Position numbers and translations under genes: made by a program. A DNA stretch of 64,000 nucleotides from Sediminibacterium goheungense (lineage in GTDB: Bacteria > Bacteroidota > Bacteroidia > Chitinophagales > Chitinophagaceae), in assembly GCF_004361915.1 (NCBI RefSeq), contig NZ_SNWP01000011.1, positions 682,001-746,000 on the forward strand, given 5' to 3'. This document shows, one piece after another, positions 36,453 through 46,319 of the stretch; positions within the stretch are counted from its first letter, which is position 1, and every line of letters begins with the position of its first letter. The notes under the pieces were generated by a model. That model ran no database searches, was not told where the DNA came from, and worked only from the letters and a program-made list of their open reading frames with translations.

Positions 36453-36971
36453 GGATGTTCGATGATAGATAGTTGTGAGGAATCTATTTTTTGTGAGGTA
36501 TCATTTTGCTCAAGCAATATTTTCTGTAAAGTATCCATCAGTCCGCTTTCTTTTAATTCGGGGGGTATTGGGTAAAGAAGCTTTTCGATTGCTGTTCCAG
36601 TTCGGTCTGACAGGGCTCCCATAAACACCTAGGCATGTGTTCAAAAACAGTAAAGTATTCCGAAAAATGGTGGCGTAAAAAGGCAAGCGCGCTTATGCTC
36701 AATTTTTCTAATTGTTCTCTGGCTCGGCTTCGTTTTTGAGTGGGTTCCCCATGTAATTTATTGACCCAAAACTGCATGGTTTTCGCATATGTGTACGTGA
36801 CTACGAACTGCTTTTTGCGCTGTAAACCTATGTAGGTGCCGGTAAAAGCTTTGTCGAATTCACTGGCTTTTTCGTGGGCCGCTTTTCTTTTTCTTCTCTC
36901 TCTGCTTCGGTTAACACTATTTGGGTGGTATCGTAAATCAATAGGTCGATCTCTCTGAAAAACCGATTCAT
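36453..36971 (-). pseudogene. Possible frameshifted gene remnant, unidentified
   Basis: Minus-strand frames join into one plausible chain. It starts MNRFFREIDLLIYDTTQIVL (ATG 36969-36971), shifts frame near 36885 (then AAHEKASEFDKAFTGTYIG, and MQFWVNKLHGEPTQKRSRAR) and shifts again near 36610 (then SDRTGTAIEKLLYPIPPELK and GLMDTLQKILLEQNDTSQK). All three pieces look helical and charged as real proteins do, and none overlaps another for long. No family recognised. Bases 36972-37414 hold an AT-rich stretch and the gmd upstream region with nothing further recognised. Confidence 0.35.
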
Positions 36972-37414
36972 GGTTACTGTTTTAAGGTAATTGAATAGGG
37001 TAACAGTCACTTAGGGGTTTAGTGGGGAGGGTGATAACAATAAATTAAAATCATTTAATGTATAAAATAATTTTAATTTATTGTTATAGAACAAACTTAG
37101 TCGTTAAACAACTCTTTACTTGTAGCCTGATTCACTAATCCGAGACCTGCTGCTAGTAACAATCTGGTTAAGAATGGTTTGTTGTTCCTTTTTTCTTTTC
37201 CTTGTTGAATAGGGAAATAACAATTAGTTAGGCAAGAGCATAAATTATAACCCTCATTCAGGTTGTTTTTTTTGTGAATGAAAAGGATGTAAGTTTTTTT
37301 TAGATGCATGGATATAGTAGTATGGAAGTTGATTTCCTTGCAGTTGGCCAATGTGAATTTCTAGTTATTTTAATTAACCTAATACCTTTTACTTTGCAAT
37401 AATTATCAGTTATA

Positions 37415-38524
37415 ATGAAAAAAGCCCTTATTACAGGAGTTACAGGACAAGACGGTGCTTATCTGGCAGAATTGTTATTGAAAAAAGGCTATGAGGTGCA
37501 TGGAATCAAACGTCGTAGTTCTCTATTCAATACCCAACGAATCGATCATATTTATGAGGATCCACATATCCCAAATCGTCATCTGGTTTTGCATTATGGT
37601 GATTTGTCGGATGCGTCTAACCTGATTAGGATTATTCAGGAAGTACAACCCGATGAAATTTATAATCTGGGTGCCATGAGTCATGTAAAAGTGAGTTTTG
37701 AAACACCGGAATACACGGGTAATGTGGATGGTTTGGGTACCCTTCGAATACTGGAAGCTGTGAGGTTACTGGGACTTACTAACAAAACTAAAATATATCA
37801 GGCTTCTACCTCAGAACTCTATGGCCTGGTGCAGGAAGTGCCCCAGAAAGAAAACACCCCTTTTTATCCCCGCTCACCTTATGGCGTTGCTAAACTTTAT
37901 GGTTATTGGATTACAGTAAATTATCGGGAAGCCTATAATATGTATGCCTGCAATGGTATTTTGTTCAACCACGAATCTCCTACCCGCGGCGAAACCTTTG
38001 TTACCCGTAAAATTACCCGTGCCGTAGCCAAAATAGCATTGGGTCTGCAAGACTGCCTATACATCGGCAACCTTGATGCCCAACGAGATTGGGGTCATGC
38101 CAAAGACTATGTAGAAGCCATGTGGCTCATGCTGCAACAGGATTCACCTGAAGATTTTGTGATTGCCACTGGCATCACCACCCGTATTCGTGATTTTATC
38201 CGTATGGCATTTGCTGAGGTTGGGGTGGAGCTCTGTTTTGAAGGATCAGCTGAAAATGAAGTAGGTGTTGTGGTTTCGGCTGATAGTCAATGGTCAATAG
38301 CCAAGGGCAAAACAGTTGTAAAGGTTGATCCACAATATTATCGCCCCTCGGAAGTAGACCTTCTTATTGGCGATGCCACCAAAGCCAAAGAAAAACTCGG
38401 CTGGACACCCAAATACTCACTGGCAGACATGGTAAAAGAAATGGTTGTCAGTGATCTCCAGCTTTTCAAAAGGCAACAGTTCTTGAAGGAGAACGGCTTC
38501 GACGTCCGCAACGAATTTGAGTAG
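37415..38524 (+). CDS. gmd: GDP-mannose 4,6-dehydratase
   Basis: 369 residues, extended SDR. The NAD(P) motif [22 protein letters not shown], the catalytic TSELYG plus YxxxK ([10 protein letters not shown]), and NHESPRG-like [15 protein letters not shown] and YYRPSEVD are the Gmd signatures. It makes GDP-4-keto-6-deoxy-mannose, the first step to GDP-L-fucose, used with the fcl product downstream. Between gmd and fcl lies a decayed four-helix-bundle gene inside heptamer arrays, which splits what is usually a tight gmd-fcl pair. Confidence 0.95.
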   Translation: MKKALITGVTGQDGAYLAELLLKKGYEVHGIKRRSSLFNTQRIDHIYEDPHIPNRHLVLHYGDLSDASNLIRIIQEVQPDEIYNLGAMSHVKVSFETPEYTGNVDGLGTLRILEAVRLLGLTNKTKIYQASTSELYGLVQEVPQKENTPFYPRSPYGVAKLYGYWITVNYREAYNMYACNGILFNHESPTRGETFVTRKITRAVAKIALGLQDCLYIGNLDAQRDWGHAKDYVEAMWLMLQQDSPEDFVIATGITTRIRDFIRMAFAEVGVELCFEGSAENEVGVVVSADSQWSIAKGKTVVKVDPQYYRPSEVDLLIGDATKAKEKLGWTPKYSLADMVKEMVVSDLQLFKRQQFLKENGFDVRNEFE

Positions 38525-38610
38525 GTTGCTAGGTTTTTGTAGGATGTATCGCTATGCAAGTAACATGCCTGGCACTTACATATTTCAGTACCTAGTATCC
38601 AAACCCCAGG
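38523..38610. repeat. Facing heptamer arrays (GGTACTA family), left flank of the decayed four-helix gene
   Basis: Words GGTTGCT, AGGTTTT, TGTAGGA from the gmd stop codon onward, and reverse words CAGTACC, TAGTATC, CAAACCC at 38587-38607. Same word family as the arrays at 39.03 and 40.1 kb. Confidence 0.7.
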
Positions 38611-38948
38611 CCATGTTCAAAGCTGACAATCATTCTAGAAGGATATTGATCTCATTCGTAATTTCCTGGTACTTCGAATTGTTGAGATAGTAGCTGAGGA
38701 ATGCAATTTCAATTTGGGTTTATAATTCGAACGATGAGCTGATAGCAATATTGATGAATTGTTTAAAGTCTGCAGTGGTTCTTATTCCGCATTCTTAAGC
38801 TATATTGGAAGGGATGGATACTGCAGATTTACTCATTTGTACAGCCAAAGTGAATTTTCCTCTGGCAGGAAATTGTTCCGTTATTCATTAATATTTTTGG
38901 CAATACCTCAGAACGCTTTCATACTTCAAAGTTCTTAAAATCACGCAT
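38585..38948 (-). pseudogene. Decayed four-helix-bundle (S23/IVP family) gene
   Basis: Minus strand, ATG 38946-38948: MRDFKNFEV, then TGA where the intact paralogue at 27.1 kb has Trp (MRDFRKLQIW), then KRS. After a frameshift the frame reads EQFPARGKFTLAVQMSKSAV, SIPSNIA, TAA, ECGIRTTADFKQFINIAISS, SFEL, TAA, TQIEIAFLSYYLNNSKYQEI, TNEINILLE, TGA. Order, spacing and length (364 bases) equal the intact gene. At least four nonsense codons and one frameshift make it non-functional. Its terminal stop lies in the flanking array, as in the intact copy. Confidence 0.85.
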
Positions 38949-39024
38949 TTGTTTGCAATCTATCATAAGGTTAACAGATCTCTATAAGGTATTTCCCACA
39001 ATTTTTTCATTTTACCTGTGAACT

Positions 39025-39124
39025 GGGGTACTGGTTACTTGGTGCTAGGTTTTAGCAGGTGTTAAGTTAATAGCCGGCAAATACGATATTTGCACCTTTA
39101 AACCCAACACCAGTATCCAAAAAG
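39025..39124. repeat. Facing heptamer arrays (GGTACTA family), right flank of the decayed gene
   Basis: Forward words GGTACTG, GTTACTT, GGTGCTA, GGTTTTA at 39027-39060 and reverse words CAACACC, AGTATCC at 39105-39118. The spacer contains GATATTTG, a near match to the -7 promoter consensus for fcl. Confidence 0.7.
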
Positions 39125-39134
39125 CAGTTCTAAA

Positions 39135-40088
39135 ATGAAAAAGGATTCAAAAATATATGTAGCCGGACACAGAGGAATGGCGGGTAGTGCGATTGTGCGG
39201 AAGCTTGAGTCGGAGGGGTATCATAATCTTGTGTTGAGGGGGTCTCAGGAACTGGATTTACGGAACCAGAGGGATGTGAATGCTTTTTTTGCTGCTGAAA
39301 AGCCTGAGTATGTATTTCTGGCAGCTGCTAAAGTAGGAGGGATACAGGCTAATAATTTTTATAGAGCAGACTTTGTATATGAAAACCTCATGATTGAAGC
39401 GAATGTAATTCATGCGGCTTATGAATCTGGAGTCGAAAAGCTGCTCTTTCTGGGATCTTCCTGTATTTATCCTAAGCTGGCACCCCAACCCTTGAAAGAA
39501 GAATATTTGTTGTCGGGTTATCTGGAGCCTACCAATCAGCCCTATGCAATAGCTAAAATTGCCGGAATTGAGCTCTGTGATGCCTACCGGCGGCAGTACG
39601 GATGTAATTTTATTTCTGCCATGCCTACCAATTTGTATGGCCCCAATGATAATTATGATCTGGAGAAATCGCACGTGTTACCGGCCTTACTCCGGAAATT
39701 TATGACAGCGGTGGAAAATGGTGATGAGTCTGTTATCGTCTGGGGCAGTGGAACACCGCTTCGTGAATTTTTACATGTAGATGATATGGCAGCTGCCTGT
39801 TTTTTTCTCATGCAACATCTTTCGGTAGCTGATATACCTGCCAATGAATTGGCCATGTGGAATGTGGGTGTAGGATCAGATATTTCCATTGCCGATCTGG
39901 CTAAAATGATCGGTGCTATCGTTGGGTTTAAAGGCACCATCCATTTCGACGCCACCAAACCCGACGGTACTCCCCGCAAACTCATGGATATATTCAGGCT
40001 AAAAGCCCTCGGCTGGCAATCCTCCATCCCTCTCGAGGAAGGTATTCGCAGAGTATATAATGAGCTATCGGTAAAGCGAGCCTGGTAG
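39135..40088 (+). CDS. fcl: GDP-L-fucose synthase
   Basis: 317 residues, SDR epimerase/reductase that turns GDP-4-keto-6-deoxymannose into GDP-L-fucose. Motifs: [14 protein letters not shown] (NADP), [10 protein letters not shown] with the catalytic Ser/Cys, YAIAKIAG (YxxxK), and [13 protein letters not shown], all typical of Fcl/WcaG. Works with gmd upstream. Heptamer arrays lie on both sides of the gene. Confidence 0.95.
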   Translation: MKKDSKIYVAGHRGMAGSAIVRKLESEGYHNLVLRGSQELDLRNQRDVNAFFAAEKPEYVFLAAAKVGGIQANNFYRADFVYENLMIEANVIHAAYESGVEKLLFLGSSCIYPKLAPQPLKEEYLLSGYLEPTNQPYAIAKIAGIELCDAYRRQYGCNFISAMPTNLYGPNDNYDLEKSHVLPALLRKFMTAVENGDESVIVWGSGTPLREFLHVDDMAAACFFLMQHLSVADIPANELAMWNVGVGSDISIADLAKMIGAIVGFKGTIHFDATKPDGTPRKLMDIFRLKALGWQSSIPLEEGIRRVYNELSVKRAW

Positions 40089-40096
40089 TGAGAGAA

Positions 40097-40157
40097 GGTA
40101 CTAGGTGCTAGGTACTGGGTTACAGGTAAATACAAAACCCAGTACCTGACGCCAACT
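40097..40157. repeat. Facing heptamer arrays (GGTACTA family) after fcl
   Basis: GGTACTA, GGTGCTA, GGTACTG, GGTTACA forward; CCCAGTA, CCTGACG, CCAAC reverse. Third member of this word family in 1.6 kb. Confidence 0.8.
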
Positions 40158-40196
40158 CAAAAACCAACAAGAAAATTTTTTAACCTCCCCATCCCC

Positions 40197-40327
40197 TATA
40201 TTTGCACACCTGAGCCGCAATTTATCCCCCCAATTTTAGTGGTTCAGTGGTTTATTATGCTTTGATTTTCTTAACATTGCATTGATTTTTTAATCGTTTG
40301 TTTTGGACATTTTTCTTCGGAAAATGT
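40197..40327 (+). promoter_or_regulatory. -7 element and leader with a UUCG hairpin before the second export gene
   Basis: TATATTTG (40197-40204) is an exact TAnnTTTG, giving a leader of about 210 bases. Within it ACATTTTTC-TTCG-GAAAATGT (40307-40327) forms a stem closed by the extra-stable C(UUCG)G tetraloop. It is not followed by a T run, so it is more likely a leader structure than a terminator. Confidence 0.5.
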
Positions 40328-40414
40328 ACCGAAATCCCCTTTTTTACCTACATGGGATCACCATTATGTGACTGAGGTGGGCGAAGCCATGTTTTGAACC
40401 CTTATTCTAGGTTT

Positions 40415-42883
40415 ATGAAAATGCATTTCTTATTAAGATTTACTATTGTTGTCTTGTTCTTTTTGAGTACCACAGCACTTCAAGCACAGGATATTTTGAA
40501 AGGTAAAGACCTGAGTACCATTAGAGTTGATCAGTTGTCTGATGCAGATATTGCTAAACTCAAGGCTCAATTAAATGAATCCAAGCTAACCATTGAGCAG
40601 GTAGAACAAATGGCAATGGCCAAAGGCATGAGTGCAACTGAATTTACTAAATTGAAAGCAAGGTTGAATGCAGATACTAAAGGTCAAAAGGTTACAGGTG
40701 CTTTAAAATCAGACCCCAAGAGTGCTGCTAAGACCATTGAAAAGCAAAACAATAGTTCGGATTCATTAGCCGTTGAGCAATTTGATAAGAAAAAACCACA
40801 ACCATTGATCAACCCCTTGATCTTTGGCTCGGAGTTATATACTTCTGTTTCCCCCAGTTTTGAACCGAATCTAAAACTAGCCACTCCTTTGAATTATGTA
40901 TTAGGACCTGATGATGAATTGTTGGTGACGCTGTATGGTGTTCAGGAATATACCGGTGAGTTATTGGTGTCTGACGAAGGAAATATCAATGTGCCTAATG
41001 TTGGACAAATACGTGTAGCAGGGTTAACCATCGAAGCTGCTACACAGAAATTAAAAACAGTTATGGGAAATAGTGTATACCCATATTTAAAAAATGGAGG
41101 TTCTAAATTATCTGTTACCCTCAACAAAATCAGAAGCATAAAAGTAACAGTGATTGGAGCAAACAGGCCTGGAAATTTAACTGTTTCTTCTTTGTCAACA
41201 ATTTTTAATGCACTTTACCTAGCTGGTGGCCCAACAGAATTTGGTAGTTTCAGGGAGATTGAATTGGTCCGGAATAATAAACCTATCCAAAAAGTTGATC
41301 TTTATCGAATGTTATTAAAAGGGGATCAGTCTGATAATATTGGGTTAAAGGATAATGATGTAATTCGAATACCTGCGTACAAAAAGCGAGTAGAAATTCA
41401 AGGCCAAGTTAAGAGACCTGGTATTTTTGAAGTATTGTCTGGAGAAAGCTTTCAGGATGTATTAGAATTTGCCTCAGGATTTACAGATACAGCTTATACA
41501 GCTATTGTGAAAGCCTTTCAAAATAGTGATCGTGAAAGAAAAGTAAAAGATATACCGGCAGCGGAATATCAAAAATATCAGCCTGAATCTGGCGATATAT
41601 TTGTTGTATCTAAAATTCTGAATCGTTTTCAAAACAGAGTAAAAATAAACGGGGCGGTGTTCAGGCCTGATGTGTATGAATTGACGAATGGATTAACGGT
41701 AGGGGAGCTCATTCGTAAAGCAGATGGTTTGAAAGAAGATGCTTATACCGGAAGGGCCCAAATTCTGCGTTTACAAGATGATTTAAAAAGATCCATATTG
41801 TCATTCGATGTTCGTAAAGCTTTGTCTGGTGATGCAGCACATAATTTACTGCTAAAACGTGAAGATGAGATTTTGATAAGTTCTGTATTGGATCTTCGTG
41901 ATTCTTTCAAAGTGACTATTCAAGGTGAGGTAAGAATGCCAGGAGAATATGATTTTGTGGACAATCTTACTTTACGTGATATCATTTTGCAAGCAGGAGG
42001 CTTTACTGATGCTGCTTATAAGAGTATTGAAATTGCAAGATTGATCAAAAGAGATAGCATTGCACCAACTGATAATCGCGCCAGTTCTATTATAAATACA
42101 GAAATTGACGGAGATTTAAGTATTGGAGCTGCATCAGTTGGAATAATGCCTTATGATGTTATTACTGTTCGCAGAAAAGCAGGATATACATTACCTGAAA
42201 CAGTCTTGATATCTGGCCAGGTACAATATCCAGGACCCTATGCTTTGAGTAATAGAAGTGAAAAAGTTAGCGATCTTTTAAAGCGATCAGGAGGATACAC
42301 GCCTGATGCCTTTCCGGCGGGAGCTTATATTAAACGTTATTTGACAGAAGAAGAAAAGAGGAAGAAAGAAGCTACTAAAGAAATACAAAAAAATATTAGT
42401 AATAAAGATACAGCTACTTTACGCGATCTTGATGAAAGTAGTAAAAAGGAATTTGTGAGAGTTCCGCTTGATCTACCTTCCATTATGAATAATCCTGGAT
42501 CTATTGAAGATCTTGTCTTACGTATTTATGATGAATTGGTGATACCAAAGTTTGATGGACAGGTCAAAGTTAGTGGGGCCGTATTGTTGGAAACGCAAGT
42601 GCCTTATAATGAAAAAAATAAATTCAAGGATTACATTAGTAGTGCTGGTGGATACAGCGGTGATTCTTGGGTTAAAAATTCTTATGTAGTTTACGCAAAT
42701 GGTAAAGCAGCTACAACAAAAAGATTTTTATTTTTCAAATCCTACCCTAAGATACAACCCGGTAGCGAAATTATAGTTCCTAAAAGACCTGAAAGAAGAG
42801 GCATGACCACTGGTGAAATCATTGGTATTTCAAGTGCATTGGCAAGTTTAGCTGGTGTAGTAATTGCAATACTAAGGCTGTAA
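40415..42883 (+). CDS. Wza-like polysaccharide export protein with SLBB repeats (paralogue 2)
   Basis: 822 residues from ATG 40415 (a TTG at 40394 would give an unlikely signal; ATG 40421 is also possible). Same build as the copy at 34.0 kb: signal peptide to LQAQ, SDADIAKLKAQL helix, export domain (LGPDDELLVTLYGVQ), about six SLBB units, and a C-terminal hydrophobic helix (SSALASLAGVVIAIL). It begins the AT-rich, tightly packed part of the locus and is the likely cognate channel of the Wzz gene 22 bases downstream. Confidence 0.88.
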   Translation: MKMHFLLRFTIVVLFFLSTTALQAQDILKGKDLSTIRVDQLSDADIAKLKAQLNESKLTIEQVEQMAMAKGMSATEFTKLKARLNADTKGQKVTGALKSDPKSAAKTIEKQNNSSDSLAVEQFDKKKPQPLINPLIFGSELYTSVSPSFEPNLKLATPLNYVLGPDDELLVTLYGVQEYTGELLVSDEGNINVPNVGQIRVAGLTIEAATQKLKTVMGNSVYPYLKNGGSKLSVTLNKIRSIKVTVIGANRPGNLTVSSLSTIFNALYLAGGPTEFGSFREIELVRNNKPIQKVDLYRMLLKGDQSDNIGLKDNDVIRIPAYKKRVEIQGQVKRPGIFEVLSGESFQDVLEFASGFTDTAYTAIVKAFQNSDRERKVKDIPAAEYQKYQPESGDIFVVSKILNRFQNRVKINGAVFRPDVYELTNGLTVGELIRKADGLKEDAYTGRAQILRLQDDLKRSILSFDVRKALSGDAAHNLLLKREDEILISSVLDLRDSFKVTIQGEVRMPGEYDFVDNLTLRDIILQAGGFTDAAYKSIEIARLIKRDSIAPTDNRASSIINTEIDGDLSIGAASVGIMPYDVITVRRKAGYTLPETVLISGQVQYPGPYALSNRSEKVSDLLKRSGGYTPDAFPAGAYIKRYLTEEEKRKKEATKEIQKNISNKDTATLRDLDESSKKEFVRVPLDLPSIMNNPGSIEDLVLRIYDELVIPKFDGQVKVSGAVLLETQVPYNEKNKFKDYISSAGGYSGDSWVKNSYVVYANGKAATTKRFLFFKSYPKIQPGSEIIVPKRPERRGMTTGEIIGISSALASLAGVVIAILRL

Positions 42884-42904
42884 AATAATAATTGATCATA
42901 AGCA

Positions 42905-44014
42905 ATGACTGAAATTAATCCTTCAAATGACATAACATTACAAGATGTGATCGGAATGGTGAAATCAATGATAGATTTCGCTCGAAAAAAAATCATATTT
43001 TTTGCAACGATTTTCTTGATTGGAGCAATCGCCGCATTTTCATATGCTTCTTTTCAAAAACCAACATACACTGCCAAACTCACTTTTGCACTTGAAGAAG
43101 AAAAATCCGGAGGTGGTTTGTCAAGTGCAATGGGGTTAGCTAGTGCTTTTGGTATTGATGTGGGGGGCGGTGCTGGGGGCGCATTTTCCGGCTCTAATCT
43201 TATTGAATTAATGAAAAGTAGAAGAATTATTGAAAATGCATTATTAGCACCTGCATACCTTGTAGACCCAAGAATTTCCCTGGCAGAATATTATATTGCT
43301 AATTTCGAATTAAGAAAAAAATGGGAAAAGATTGATACAGGTATGTCTCGCGCAATATTCCCATTACAAATAAAACGAGAATTATTTTCACGTAATCAAA
43401 ATAAGGCTATAGGAAGTTTAGTTGATCAGATTACTGGAGACGATAAAAAATTCAATATTTCGCAAGTAGATAAAAAGATAAGCATAATATCAATCGTTTT
43501 TTCTTCAGAGAGTGAGCCATTTGCAAAAATGTTTGTGGAAAGTCTTGCACAGGAAGTTTCAAATTTTTATATTATAACTAAGAGTAAGAAGGCCAGAATT
43601 AATGTTGAAATTTTGGAACATCAAACTGATAGTGTACGTCGACAATTAAATAATGCTATTGCCGGGATAGCTCGTATTAATGAAGAAACATTTAATTTGA
43701 ATCAGGCAATCTCTTTTCCAAGGGTTTCTGGTACTCAACGTCAGGTAGATATTCAGGCTAATACCGCAATACTAACCCAATTGGTTGCTAATCTCGAATT
43801 GGCGAGAGTTGCTTTACGAAAAGAAACTCCTCTAATTCAAGTTATTGATTCACCTGTTTTACCCCTGCCAATTAAGAAAATCGGAAAAATAAAATTTTCC
43901 TTATTGGCTGGATTTACAATTGTATTTATCGCTTTTTTATTTTTATACGTCAAAGAATGGATGAATAGAAATAAATTGAAAGAATCGGGTAAATACAAGG
44001 ACTTATCAATTTAA
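42905..44014 (+). CDS. Wzz-like chain-length / export co-polymerase
   Basis: 369 residues with a Wzz N-terminal domain, first transmembrane helix IIFFATIFLIGAIAAFSYAS near residue 40, a Gly-rich segment (GIDVGGGAGGAFSG), a periplasmic coiled-coil stretch and a second helix (FSLLAGFTIVFIAFLFLYV) near 330. There is no C-terminal tyrosine-kinase domain, so this is a PCP1-like protein rather than a BY-kinase fusion. It should set the glycan chain length with Wzy and contact the Wza-like channel. Confidence 0.82.
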   Translation: MTEINPSNDITLQDVIGMVKSMIDFARKKIIFFATIFLIGAIAAFSYASFQKPTYTAKLTFALEEEKSGGGLSSAMGLASAFGIDVGGGAGGAFSGSNLIELMKSRRIIENALLAPAYLVDPRISLAEYYIANFELRKKWEKIDTGMSRAIFPLQIKRELFSRNQNKAIGSLVDQITGDDKKFNISQVDKKISIISIVFSSESEPFAKMFVESLAQEVSNFYIITKSKKARINVEILEHQTDSVRRQLNNAIAGIARINEETFNLNQAISFPRVSGTQRQVDIQANTAILTQLVANLELARVALRKETPLIQVIDSPVLPLPIKKIGKIKFSLLAGFTIVFIAFLFLYVKEWMNRNKLKESGKYKDLSI

Positions 44015-44023
44015 ATAAGTAGT

Positions 44024-45310
44024 ATGGATAAAAAAATCGCAATTATAGGACTCGGTTACGTAGGTCTTCCTCTTGCCATTGAATTCGCTTCTAAGTATTC
44101 AGTTGTAGGATTTGATATAAACAAAGACCGTGTTAATGAATTATCTAAAGGAGAAGATAGGACGAGGGAGGCTGATTTGAAAAGAATGAGTGATGTTGTG
44201 CAATTAAAATCTGATGCATTAGGAATTGGATTATCATTTTCTTATAATACAGAAGACATTAAAAGTTGTAATGTATTCATCATCACAGTTCCAACGCCTA
44301 TTGATCATTATAAAAAGCCTGATCTCAAGCCATTATTGAAGGCAAGTGAAATGATCGGACAAGTGATTAAGCGAGGTGATATTGTGATATACGAATCAAC
44401 AGTTTACCCTGGATGTACTGAAGAAGATTGCGTGCCGGTTTTAGAAAGAGTATCCGGGTTAGTCTATAATAAAGATTTCTTTTGTGGCTATTCTCCGGAA
44501 AGGATTAATCCAGGTGACAAAATAAATACGCTTACCAAGATAAAAAAGGTAACTTCTGGTTCTACACCTGATACAGCAGAAACTGTTGATCAACTTTATA
44601 AAAGTATTATTGAGGCGGGCACATTTAAAGCCAGTAGCCTTAAAGTTGCAGAAGCTTCAAAAGCAATTGAAAATGCTCAAAGAGATTTAAATATTTCTTT
44701 TGTGAATGAACTCGCATTAATCTTTGAACGAATAGGAATTGATACTAACGATGTTATAGAAGCAGCGGGTACTAAATGGAATTTTTTAAAATATAAACCC
44801 GGATTGGTTGGGGGGCATTGTATTGGTGTTGATCCTTACTATTTAGCACATAAAGCAGAAAGCTTAGGATATCATCCACAAGTGATTTTGTCTGGTCGTA
44901 GAGTTAATGATAATATGGGGATGTTCGTAGCCAACAAAGTGGTGAAATTAATGATTCAAAAAGGCATACTAATAAAAAAATCTAAGGCTTTAATACTTGG
45001 TATTACATTTAAGGAAAATTGTCCGGATATCCGTAATTCGAAAGTAATTGATATTTATACTGAATTAAAACAATTCGATATCGATGTAGAAGTTTATGAC
45101 CCTCATGCGGACAAGCACGAAGTAAAGGAAGAGTATAGCATTGATTTAGTTGATTCCATTAATAATAAAACTTATAATGCAATAATACTCGCAGTGTCAC
45201 ACGATGAGTTTCTGAAATATGATTATGCTGCATTAGGAGAACAAAACAGTACTGTAATTTTTGATACAAAAGCATTCTTGCCTCGTTCAATAGTCGATGC
45301 AAGGTTATAA
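44024..45310 (+). CDS. UDP-N-acetylhexosamine 6-dehydrogenase (WbpA/TviB-like)
   Basis: 428 residues. Rossmann motif IAIIGLGYVGLPLAIEFA, TVPTPID, YESTVYPGCTEE, and the catalytic Cys in GGHCIGVDPYYL define the UDP-sugar dehydrogenase family. The EEDCVP and PERINPGDK features match the N-acetylhexosamine type (TviB, WbpA) rather than UDP-glucose dehydrogenase. The product would be a UDP-HexNAc uronate, which is also the first intermediate of the WbpA-B-E-D route to 2,3-diacetamido uronates. Confidence 0.88.
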   Translation: MDKKIAIIGLGYVGLPLAIEFASKYSVVGFDINKDRVNELSKGEDRTREADLKRMSDVVQLKSDALGIGLSFSYNTEDIKSCNVFIITVPTPIDHYKKPDLKPLLKASEMIGQVIKRGDIVIYESTVYPGCTEEDCVPVLERVSGLVYNKDFFCGYSPERINPGDKINTLTKIKKVTSGSTPDTAETVDQLYKSIIEAGTFKASSLKVAEASKAIENAQRDLNISFVNELALIFERIGIDTNDVIEAAGTKWNFLKYKPGLVGGHCIGVDPYYLAHKAESLGYHPQVILSGRRVNDNMGMFVANKVVKLMIQKGILIKKSKALILGITFKENCPDIRNSKVIDIYTELKQFDIDVEVYDPHADKHEVKEEYSIDLVDSINNKTYNAIILAVSHDEFLKYDYAALGEQNSTVIFDTKAFLPRSIVDARL

Positions 45311-45318
45311 TTGTTTAT

Positions 45319-46317
45319 ATGGAAATTAAAAATAAAAAAGTTTTAATCACTGGAGCAGATGGTTTTATAGGAAGTCATCTGGTCGAAGAACTAATTGAAG
45401 AAGGTGCTAAAGTAAAAGCATTTGTTGTTTATAATTCTTTTAATAGTTGGGGTTGGTTAGATCGATTCCCCAAACATTTATTAGATGAAATCGAAATTTT
45501 TGCAGGTGATATTCGAGATCCCAATGGAGTTCGACAAGCCATGCATGATTGTGATGTAGTATTTCATTTAGCTGCATTGATTGCAATTCCTTTTAGCTAT
45601 CACTCACCAGATTCATATATTGATACTAATGTAAAGGGCACCTTAAACGTTATTCAGGCTGCTAAGGATTTAAAACTTGAGAGGATATTAGTAACATCTA
45701 CTTCCGAAGTTTATGGTACAGCACAGTATGTGCCAATTGATGAATTGCATGCCAAACAACCTCAGTCTCCTTATTCTGCATCTAAAATAGGAGCAGATGC
45801 AATCGCCGATTCATTTTACAGAAGTTTTGGAACACCTATAACCATTGTTAGACCATTCAATACATACGGGCCAAGACAATCAGCAAGGGCGGTGATCCCT
45901 ACTATTATAACTCAATTACTTGCAGGAAAAAGCGAAATAGCATTGGGAGATTTAACTCCGACCAGAGATCTTCTGTTTGTGAAAGACACTGTAAAAGGAT
46001 TTGTTGAAATTGCAAAATGCGATACATTAATAGGTCACGAATGCAATATCGCCACTCAATCAGAGATTTCTATCGGCGAATTGGCGACAGAATTGGTTAG
46101 ACAAATTAATCCTAAGGCTGTTATCATTAATGATGGTCAAAGGATGAGGCCAGAAAAATCTGAAGTATTCAGGCTATTTGGTTCAAATGATAAAATCATG
46201 AACCATACTAATTGGAAACCAGTGTTTACGCTAGCGAAAGGACTTGAAACTACAATTGAATGGTTTAAAGATGCCAACAATATCGGATACTATAAAACCA
46301 ACATCTACAATATTTAG
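45319..46317 (+). CDS. legB: NAD-dependent 4,6-dehydratase, LegB-like
   Basis: 332 residues, extended SDR. VLITGADGFIGSHLVEELI, then the LegB-typical VVYNSFNSWGWLDRFP, AALIAIPFSYHSP, the catalytic TSEVYG and YSASKIGAD, and the tail ending in long helices. In legionaminic acid synthesis LegB forms the 4-keto-6-deoxy intermediate from GDP- or UDP-GlcNAc. The next genes are the expected aminotransferase and acetyltransferase. Confidence 0.85.
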   Translation: MEIKNKKVLITGADGFIGSHLVEELIEEGAKVKAFVVYNSFNSWGWLDRFPKHLLDEIEIFAGDIRDPNGVRQAMHDCDVVFHLAALIAIPFSYHSPDSYIDTNVKGTLNVIQAAKDLKLERILVTSTSEVYGTAQYVPIDELHAKQPQSPYSASKIGADAIADSFYRSFGTPITIVRPFNTYGPRQSARAVIPTIITQLLAGKSEIALGDLTPTRDLLFVKDTVKGFVEIAKCDTLIGHECNIATQSEISIGELATELVRQINPKAVIINDGQRMRPEKSEVFRLFGSNDKIMNHTNWKPVFTLAKGLETTIEWFKDANNIGYYKTNIYNI

Positions 46318-46319
46318 AC

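Noticed and set aside
36314..36628. Intact minus-strand gene of 104 codons
   Set aside because: Its 3' half overlaps the end of the exporter gene antisense; only its 5' half looks protein-like, as part of a frameshifted remnant.
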